23,161 nucleotides of DNA. Origin: an uncultured Acidaminococcus sp. (GTDB taxonomy: Bacteria; Bacillota_C; Negativicutes; Acidaminococcales; Acidaminococcaceae). The translations under genes and the position numbers were made by a program. Shown here one piece after another: positions 17,858-23,161 of this stretch. The notes under the pieces were generated by a model. That model did not search any database. It was not told the DNA's origin and was given only the letters and a program-made list of their open reading frames with translations. Numbering within the stretch: position 1 is the stretch's first letter; each line of letters starts with the position of its first letter. Where the stretch lies: contig OMUE01000114.1 in NCBI GenBank assembly GCA_900314165.1, positions 1-23,161 on the forward strand, given 5' to 3'.

Positions 17858-19228
17858 GTGGCAAAACACCAGACCCATTATGTATGTCAGAATTGTGGGT
17901 ACACGGCTGTAAAATGGCTGGGGAAGTGTCCGGAATGCGGTGCCTGGGATTCTCTTGTGGAAGAGGTCCAGGCTCCGGCACCGGCACGGCCCCGGCCTTC
18001 GTATTTAAGCGGCCTGGAAAAAGCGGTACCCAAGACCTTGAACCAGATTGCCAAAGTGCCTGTCCAACGCATGCACACGGGCATCCATGAATTCGACAGA
18101 GTGCTGGGGGGCGGCATTGTGCCCGGCTCCTTGATTCTTTTAGGCGGCGCTCCGGGCATCGGCAAATCCACCATTGTGCTGGATGTATCCATGAAGGCCG
18201 CTGCCCACACTACGAGAGTGCTGTACGTGTCCGGAGAAGAATCGGAAGCCCAGACTGCTATGCGGGCAGAACGGCTGGGACACGCTGGCGATGCACTGAA
18301 AATCATGACGGCTACGGAGCTGGGCGGCATCCTGACCCAGGCCCGGCAGGAAAAACCGGCTCTTTTAGTCATTGACTCCATCCAGACCATGTACAACCAG
18401 GAGCTGGAGACGGCGGCCGGCAGCGTAGGCCAGGTCCGGGAATGCACGGCCAAGCTGTTGAATTTTGCCAAGGAAACGGGCATCGCGGTCATCATCATCG
18501 GCCACGTGACCAAGGAAGGCAATATTGCCGGACCGAGACTGTTGGAACACATGGTGGATGTGGTGCTGCAGTTCGAAGGAGACCGTTCCTACACGTATCG
18601 GGTGTTGCGGGCTTTGAAAAACCGCTTCGGCTCCACCAGTGAGTGTGGGATATTCTCTATGGAAGAAGACGGCCTGGTAGAAGTGGCTAACCCTTCCGGA
18701 CTGTTTTTGGAAACGAAGGAAGAAGCGGTGCCCGGTTCCGTCATTACGGCAGCTATAGAGGGCAACAGGCCCATCCTGGCGGAGATCCAGGCCCTGGTGT
18801 CCCATACACCCTTCGGCCTGCCCCGGCGGACAGCCGTAGGGGTGGATTTCAACCGGGTCAATATGCTGCTGGCTGTATTAGAAAAACGCTGCCGCATGAA
18901 TTTCGGGGATCAGGATGCCTACGTGTGCGCTGTAGGGGGCATGAGCATCCGGGAACCGGCGGCGGATCTGGCCATCGTAGGTGCTCTGGTCTCCAGCTAC
19001 CGGAATAAGCCCGTACCCATGGGCACGCTGGCCCTGGGAGAAGTGGGCCTGACGGGGGAACTGCGGCGTGTCGGCCTGGTGGACCGGCGCATCAAAGAAG
19101 CAGCCCAGCTGGGTTTCAAGAAGTTTATCGTTCCCAAAGGCAGCCTGCCGGCTAACAAAATCCCTGCTGGCCTGACCATCGTACAGGTTAGGACCATAGA
19201 ACAGGCGCTACAAGGGTTCTTTGAGTAA
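17858..19228 (+). CDS. radA: DNA repair ATPase RadA (Sms)
   Basis: A 456-residue RecA-like branch-migration helicase acting in recombinational repair. Domains in order: C4 zinc finger (Cys10, Cys13, Cys24, Cys27 in CQNCGY and CPECGAW), RecA-type core with Walker A GGAPGIGKST (96-105) and Walker B LLVIDSIQT, the RadA-specific KNRFG motif (254-258), and a C-terminal Lon-protease-like domain (GVDFNRVNMLLAVLEKR onward). Length is typical. The start is GTG 17858, 2 nt after the ctsR stop, with AAGGAG upstream inside ctsR, so translation is coupled. disA, which follows radA in B. subtilis, is absent. A heptad element follows within about 10 nt. Confidence 0.97.
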   Translation: MAKHQTHYVCQNCGYTAVKWLGKCPECGAWDSLVEEVQAPAPARPRPSYLSGLEKAVPKTLNQIAKVPVQRMHTGIHEFDRVLGGGIVPGSLILLGGAPGIGKSTIVLDVSMKAAAHTTRVLYVSGEESEAQTAMRAERLGHAGDALKIMTATELGGILTQARQEKPALLVIDSIQTMYNQELETAAGSVGQVRECTAKLLNFAKETGIAVIIIGHVTKEGNIAGPRLLEHMVDVVLQFEGDRSYTYRVLRALKNRFGSTSECGIFSMEEDGLVEVANPSGLFLETKEEAVPGSVITAAIEGNRPILAEIQALVSHTPFGLPRRTAVGVDFNRVNMLLAVLEKRCRMNFGDQDAYVCAVGGMSIREPAADLAIVGALVSSYRNKPVPMGTLALGEVGLTGELRRVGLVDRRIKEAAQLGFKKFIVPKGSLPANKIPAGLTIVQVRTIEQALQGFFE

Positions 19229-19238
19229 CGAAGAAAAA

Positions 19239-19309
19239 GTGAAGAGCGAAGGGAAAAGAGCAAAGAGGGGCGGACGCCCAACTCTTCGCTCTTCGCTCTT
19301 CGCTTTTTT
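19239..19309 (+). repeat. Heptad-armed inverted repeat after radA
   Basis: The left arm is four heptads (19239-19266, GTGAAGA, GCGAAGG, GAAAAGA, GCAAAGA). The right arm is three perfect CTCTTCG units (19282-19302) ending in a T run (to 19309). The centre is a short GGGC/GCCC hairpin (19268-19279). Folded as RNA the arms give a long purine-pyrimidine stem followed by T, so it could terminate radA transcription. Confidence 0.88.
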
Positions 19310-19355
19310 GTCCAAGTATTCTCCCTAAAAAGTAGTATATATTACAATTTTTTGG

Positions 19356-19384
19356 TTGACATATATTCTTAAATACGATAAAAT
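19356..19384 (+). promoter_or_regulatory. carD promoter P1
   Basis: Consensus TTGACA (19356-19361), 17-nt spacer, TAAAAT (19379-19384), in a very AT-rich tract after the radA element. The predicted start is near 19391. Confidence 0.8.
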
Positions 19385-19392
19385 AATAAAAT

Positions 19393-19422
19393 TTGACTTC
19401 CTAACAAAAGTTGTGCTAAACT
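19393..19422 (+). promoter_or_regulatory. carD promoter P2
   Basis: TTGACT (19393-19398), 18-nt spacer, TAAACT (19417-19422), placed directly behind P1. The predicted start near 19429 leaves about 40 nt before ATG 19469. Confidence 0.6.
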
Positions 19423-19468
19423 AATTATAGTTGTTAATTGGCCGCACTGTAGGTTAGGAGGTAGCACA

Positions 19469-19948
19469 ATGTTTGCAGTGGGTGATAAAGTGTTGTACCC
19501 CATGCATGGGGCGGCCGTGATTAAAGACGTGGAACAGCGTCAGGTCGGCGGCCAAGATGTCAGTTATTTTGTACTGGATATGCTTCTCAGTGACATGAAA
19601 GTCATGATTCCCATTGCCAATGTAGAAAAAATCGGATTGCGCCCTATTGTGAATAAGTCTGTGCTGCCTGAAGTAGAGAACGTGCTGAAAGCACGGCCGG
19701 AAAACGTGATGAAGAAGATTACGTGGAACCGGCGGTACAACCTGTATGTGGAAAAAATGAAGACAGGGGACATCTTCCAGGTGGCGGACGTGGTACGGAC
19801 GCTGGCAGTGCAGGAAGTGGAGAAGAAATTGTCCACGGGGGAAAAGCGGCTTCTGACCACAGCAAAACAGATCCTGCTCAGCGAAGTGATGCTGGTAGAA
19901 TCTGTGGACGAAAAGAAGTCGGAAGATTGGCTGGGTCAGTTCGTATGA
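19469..19948 (+). CDS. carD: CarD/CdnL-family RNA polymerase-binding regulator
   Basis: A 159-residue transcription regulator that in mycobacteria and myxobacteria binds the RNA polymerase beta subunit and stabilises the open promoter complex. The N-terminal RNAP-interaction (Tudor-like) domain starts FAVGDKVLYPMHGAAVI and runs to about residue 60. The helical C-terminal domain carries WNRRYNLYVEKMKTGD (88-103) with the conserved Trp88. AGGAGG is 7 nt before ATG 19469. It has two promoters of its own and a terminator directly behind it, so it is probably a separate monocistronic unit inside the radA-yacL-isp cluster, at the site where disA stands in B. subtilis. Confidence 0.93.
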   Translation: MFAVGDKVLYPMHGAAVIKDVEQRQVGGQDVSYFVLDMLLSDMKVMIPIANVEKIGLRPIVNKSVLPEVENVLKARPENVMKKITWNRRYNLYVEKMKTGDIFQVADVVRTLAVQEVEKKLSTGEKRLLTTAKQILLSEVMLVESVDEKKSEDWLGQFV

Positions 19949-19963
19949 AAACCACAGCCCCAC

Positions 19964-20012
19964 AAGAAGTTTGTCACAAGTTTAAGGAATTGTTTGACAA
20001 ACTTCTTTTTTT
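19964..20012 (+). terminator. Intrinsic terminator after carD
   Basis: A perfect 13-bp stem, AAGAAGTTTGTCA (19964-19976) with TGACAAACTTCTT (19995-20007), is followed by a run of T to 20012. Classical structure, 15 nt after the carD stop. Confidence 0.93.
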
Positions 20013-20015
20013 CGT

Positions 20016-20046
20016 TTCAATTCCGAGCAGAATATAGTATTATAAT
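20016..20046 (+). promoter_or_regulatory. Candidate promoter for the PIN/TRAM-ispDF-gltX unit
   Basis: A perfect TATAAT (20041-20046) lies 29 nt before ATG 20076 and just after the carD terminator. The best -35 is poor (TTCAAT at 20016-20021, 19-nt spacer). A promoter is expected here because of the terminator upstream. Confidence 0.45.
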
Positions 20047-20075
20047 GTGATGAACAATTAAAAGGAGGTGAGACT

Positions 20076-21185
20076 ATGTTTGAAAAAATCGCCAGATGCG
20101 TCGTTGTTTTGATTTTCGCTATCATTGGCATCCTGCTGATGGAAGTGGCAGAGCCTTTGTTATCCGGCTTTATCGGCAGAGAATACCTGACCACTACGTT
20201 CCTAGGGGTCTCTCCTTTGAACCTGCTGCTGGGCATCATCGGAGCTTTAGTATTCGGGTACATAGGGAACCTGCTGGCTCCGACTATTGACCGCGGCATC
20301 CTGCGGTTCAGTGAGAGCGTGGCCGGCTACCTGGCTGACCTGCCTACGGGGGATATCTTCGTGCTGGCTATCGGGGTCATTACGGGCCTGGTAGTAGCAG
20401 CCCTGCTGGGAACGTCCTTTTCCCGGCTGCCCATTGTGGGACCGTATATCTCTCTGGCATTCAGTATCATCGGAGCCATTGTAGGTGCTAAAGTCGCTCT
20501 GAACAAACGCGCTGATATCGTTTCATTTTTTAACCGGTTGTGGTTTTCCAAGAATAAGGAAAATTCCAGGAAAAACACCACCCGGCATGCTTCCCGCACT
20601 TATAAATTATTAGATACCAGCGTATTGATCGATGGGCGGATCCTGGATGTAATCCGGCTGGGCTTTTTGGAAGGCGTCATCGTCATTCCCAAATTCGTCC
20701 TGGAGGAACTGCAGAAGGTGGCAGACTCCGGTGACAGCCTGAAGCGCAACCGGGGCCGGCGGGGTCTGGACATTGTCCGGGCTATCCAGGCTAACAAAGA
20801 GGTAGAAGTGGAAATCGCCGATGACGATTACGACGACATTACAGAGGTGGATACGAAGCTGGTGCGGCTGGCCAAGAAAAGAAGCGGCATTGTGGCTACC
20901 AATGATTTCAACCTGAGCAAAGTGGCTGAAATCCAGGGCGTGAAGGTACTGAATATCAATGATCTGGCCAACGCCTTGAAGCAGACCGTACTGCCCGGGG
21001 AAGAATTGCAGATTTTCCTGGCCAAAGAAGGCAAGGAACCGGGCCAGGCCATCGGCTATCTGGATGATGGCACCATGGTGGTCGTAGAAAGCGGCAAGCG
21101 GGCAGTGAATTTTACTGTGCCCGTCATCGTTACGTCCGTGCTCCAGACCTCTGCAGGACGGATGATTTTCGCCAGATTGAAGTAA
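20076..21185 (+). CDS. YacL-like membrane PIN/TRAM-domain protein
   Basis: A 369-residue protein close in length and order to B. subtilis YacL. Four N-terminal hydrophobic segments (about 8-31, 45-65, 93-112, 119-142) anchor it in the membrane. A cytoplasmic PIN nuclease-fold domain follows, with acidic residues Asp180 and Asp186 (LLDTSVLIDGR), Glu210, Asp259 (EVDTKLV) and Asp277 (TNDFNL). A TRAM-type RNA-binding beta-barrel ends it (about 305-369). The PIN acidic set is complete, so nuclease activity is plausible but unproven. AAGGAGGTG lies 7 nt before ATG 20076. ispDF starts 11 nt after its stop, as in the yacL-ispD order of Bacillus. Confidence 0.9.
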   Translation: MFEKIARCVVVLIFAIIGILLMEVAEPLLSGFIGREYLTTTFLGVSPLNLLLGIIGALVFGYIGNLLAPTIDRGILRFSESVAGYLADLPTGDIFVLAIGVITGLVVAALLGTSFSRLPIVGPYISLAFSIIGAIVGAKVALNKRADIVSFFNRLWFSKNKENSRKNTTRHASRTYKLLDTSVLIDGRILDVIRLGFLEGVIVIPKFVLEELQKVADSGDSLKRNRGRRGLDIVRAIQANKEVEVEIADDDYDDITEVDTKLVRLAKKRSGIVATNDFNLSKVAEIQGVKVLNINDLANALKQTVLPGEELQIFLAKEGKEPGQAIGYLDDGTMVVVESGKRAVNFTVPVIVTSVLQTSAGRMIFARLK

Positions 21186-21196
21186 GGATGTAAGGT

Positions 21197-22381
21197 ATGG
21201 AAGGTCTTTTTGTCATCATTGCAGCCGCAGGTATGGGAAAACGGCTGGGTTTGGGGTATAATAAAAATTACGCATGTATCGGTGGTCTGCCCATCCTGGT
21301 CCGGAATCTGGACCAGGTGGCCAGAGTGCCCGGTGTGCAGCAGGCTCTTGTGGTGGTAGCTCCCGGTGAGGAGCCCCAGGCACAGAACCTGCTGAACCAC
21401 TATGGCCCGAAAATTTTCCCAGCCTTGCACTGGGAAATCGTTACGGGCGGCAAGGAACGGCAGGACTCTGTGGAACATGCTATGGAGAAACTGCCCACTG
21501 ATGCCCAATGGGTGGCTGTCCACGATGGAGCCCGTCCTTTTGCCATGCCCGAGCTGTTTACCCGCGTCTGGGCTGCAGCGCAGACTTCCGGAGGGGCCAT
21601 TGCAGCCGTGCCCTGCAAGGATACCATCAAAGTGGATAATGGAGAGGGGAGTGTGCGATGTACGCCCGACAGGAAGCATCTGTGGGCCGTGCAGACACCC
21701 CAGATCTTTTCTGTCCCCTTATTGCGGCAAGCCTTTGCCTATGTAGCAGAGCATGACCTGGCCGTGACGGACGATGCCAGTATGGTGGAAGCCCTGGGAC
21801 ATCCTGTAACGCTGGTCCAGGGATCCTATGACAACCGCAAGATTACTACGCCGGAAGACCTGCGCTGGGCTAAAGGCCTGCTGGCGGACAAGGAGGATCA
21901 CCCTATGAAGTTTCGTGTTGGTTCCGGCTACGATGTACACTGTCTCGTACCGGATCGTCCCCTGATCCTGTGCGGCGTGACGGTGCCCTATGACAAGGGC
22001 CTGCTGGGCCATTCAGACGCCGATGTGGCGCTCCATGCCCTGATGGATGCCCTGCTGGGGGCTGCCGGTATGGGAGATATCGGCCACCTGTTCCCGGACA
22101 ACGATCCTGCTTATGCAGGAGCGGACAGCCGCAAGCTGCTGGCAGCGGTAGTAGAACGACTCCACAAGGCCGGCTGGCACGTGAACAACGTGGATGTGAC
22201 CATCATTGCCCAGAAACCGAAGCTGGCCCCCTTTGAACCAGCTATGAAAGCCAATGTGATGGCAGACTTCAATCTGCCGGAAGATGCTGTGAATATCAAA
22301 GCTACGACCACGGAAAAATTAGGCTTTACAGGCAGAGGTGAAGGCATCGCTGCGGAAGCCGTGGCCAGTTTGATAAAATAA
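21197..22381 (+). CDS. ispDF: Bifunctional IspD-IspF fusion of the MEP isoprenoid pathway
   Basis: A 394-residue protein. Residues 1 to about 232 are IspD (4-diphosphocytidyl-methylerythritol synthase): [12 protein letters not shown] for CTP binding, [16 protein letters not shown] and [11 protein letters not shown]. Residues 237-394 are IspF (methylerythritol 2,4-cyclodiphosphate synthase): GSGYDVH with metal ligands Asp246 and His248, GHSDADV with His272, and [14 protein letters not shown]. The intermediate enzyme IspE is not here. IspDF fusions are known in Campylobacter and Agrobacterium. In-frame ATG 21905 (Met237) has AAGGAGG 8 nt upstream and would give a 158-residue free IspF, the normal family length. 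AAGGA (21184-21188) serves the main start. Confidence 0.95.
   Translation: MEGLFVIIAAAGMGKRLGLGYNKNYACIGGLPILVRNLDQVARVPGVQQALVVVAPGEEPQAQNLLNHYGPKIFPALHWEIVTGGKERQDSVEHAMEKLPTDAQWVAVHDGARPFAMPELFTRVWAAAQTSGGAIAAVPCKDTIKVDNGEGSVRCTPDRKHLWAVQTPQIFSVPLLRQAFAYVAEHDLAVTDDASMVEALGHPVTLVQGSYDNRKITTPEDLRWAKGLLADKEDHPMKFRVGSGYDVHCLVPDRPLILCGVTVPYDKGLLGHSDADVALHALMDALLGAAGMGDIGHLFPDNDPAYAGADSRKLLAAVVERLHKAGWHVNNVDVTIIAQKPKLAPFEPAMKANVMADFNLPEDAVNIKATTTEKLGFTGRGEGIAAEAVASLIK
21890..21907 (+). promoter_or_regulatory. Internal Shine-Dalgarno and ATG for free IspF
   Basis: AAGGAGG (21890-21896) lies 8 nt before in-frame ATG 21905-21907, exactly at the IspD-IspF domain boundary. The site is stronger than the one in front of the fusion itself. 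Confidence 0.65.
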
Positions 22382-22412
22382 TCATTAATTTTTTGAGAGG
22401 AAGAGATACACA

Positions 22413-23161
22413 ATGGATAGTTCTTTGAAAGTACGTTTTGCTCCCAGCCCTACGGGGCCGTTCCATATTGGCGGTGCCCGCAGTGCCCTGTTCAACTATT
22501 TGCTGGCTAAGAAATACAACGGCACGTTCCTGCTGCGTATCGAAGATACGGACCGGGATCGTTCCAAACCCGAATGGGAAGAGAACATCAAGAACGCCCT
22601 GAAATGGCTGGGCCTGGATTGGAATGAAGGCATTGACGTAGGCGGTCCTAATGGCCCTTATCGCCAGATGGAACGGCTGGATATCTATAAAAAATATACG
22701 GACAAACTGCTGGCTGAAGGCAAAGCGTATTACTGCTACTGTACGCCGGAAGAACTGGAAGCAGAACGGGAACAGCTGCAGGCTGAAGGTAAGATGCCCC
22801 GGTACATGGGCAAATGCCGGAACCTGACTCCGGAACAACGGGCTGCCTATGAAGCCGAAGGCCGCAAACCGACCATCCGGTTCCGGGTCCCTGAAGGCCA
22901 GGATATCGTGGTCCACGACAAGGTCCGTGGGGATGTGCATTTTGACTCCGACGGCATCGGCGACTTTATCATCGTGAAAGCCGATGGGATTCCCACCTAT
23001 AACTACGCCGTGGTCATCGATGACTCCCTCATGGGCGTCAACTGTGTCATCCGTGCCGAAGAACATCTGTCCAACACCCCTCGTCAGCTGCTGCTGTACG
23101 ATGCCCTGGGCTTCCCGAAACCGGAATTCGGCCATATTTCCCTGATCCTGGGCAAGGATAA
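22413..23161 (+). CDS. gltX: Glutamyl-tRNA synthetase, N-terminal part
   Basis: The first 249 residues of a class I aminoacyl-tRNA synthetase that charges glutamate; the gene runs off the window. The HIGH-type motif appears as [20 protein letters not shown], followed by [13 protein letters not shown] zinc site matches bacterial GluRS: CYC, then YMGKC. The last residues, LILGKDK, lead to the KLSKR loop, which is just outside. Purine-rich GAGAGGAAGAG (22395-22405) precedes ATG 22413, 31 nt after ispDF. The order isp-gltX matches Bacillus. Whether it also misacylates tRNA-Gln cannot be told from this part. The 31-nt spacer is too short for a T-box. Confidence 0.96.
   Translation, partial: MDSSLKVRFAPSPTGPFHIGGARSALFNYLLAKKYNGTFLLRIEDTDRDRSKPEWEENIKNALKWLGLDWNEGIDVGGPNGPYRQMERLDIYKKYTDKLLAEGKAYYCYCTPEELEAEREQLQAEGKMPRYMGKCRNLTPEQRAAYEAEGRKPTIRFRVPEGQDIVVHDKVRGDVHFDSDGIGDFIIVKADGIPTYNYAVVIDDSLMGVNCVIRAEEHLSNTPRQLLLYDALGFPKPEFGHISLILGKD

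Noticed and set aside
19392..19398. A CtsR operator in the carD promoter (TTTGACT, inverse of AGTCAAA)
   Set aside because: Only one half-site is present and it coincides with the P2 -35 hexamer. No second copy occurs in tandem.
22382..22412. T-box leader for gltX
   Set aside because: The spacer is 31 nt, far too short for a T-box.

Overview
The window is a gene-dense stretch of a Firmicutes-type chromosome. The gene order gap/pgk/tpi/gpmI/eno, and the remnant of the ctsR-radA-yacL-ispD-ispF-gltX neighbourhood known from Bacillus subtilis, point to Firmicutes. The moderately GC-rich coding sequence and the GCGAAGA-type heptad repeats between genes suggest class Negativicutes, perhaps an Acidaminococcus-like genus. 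The genus is an inference from general familiarity and was not tested.

Layout. (1) 1-5040: a lower-glycolysis operon with the end of gap, a pgk-tpiA gene fusion, gpmI and eno, closed by a strong terminator. (2) 5286-9904: a membrane-anchored spermidine-synthase-like protein, a convergent class I aminotransferase, a DUF2225 zinc-ribbon protein and a PAP2 phosphatase. (3) 10130-13538: two overlapping genes for a heterodimeric ABC exporter. (4) 13784-17376: an MscS channel, then an alanine/glycine-type symporter coupled to a homocysteine S-methyltransferase behind a good sigma-A-like promoter. (5) 17421-23161: ctsR-radA, carD on its own promoters, a YacL-like PIN/TRAM protein, an ispDF fusion and the start of gltX. 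This last block lacks mcsA, mcsB, clpC and disA, which lie between the corresponding genes in B. subtilis.

The most unusual structure is a family of intergenic elements built from tandem 7-bp units, about four per arm. Many are paired with an inverted arm of matching units around GC-rich hairpins. They sit directly behind stop codons at the ends of transcription units. The heptad differs from locus to locus, but the two arms of one locus match each other. Two metabolic gene fusions also contrast: pgk-tpi has no visible internal start, whereas ispDF keeps a complete internal Shine-Dalgarno and ATG that could yield free IspF.

All functional calls rest on reading the translated sequence and motifs. 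No database search was run.
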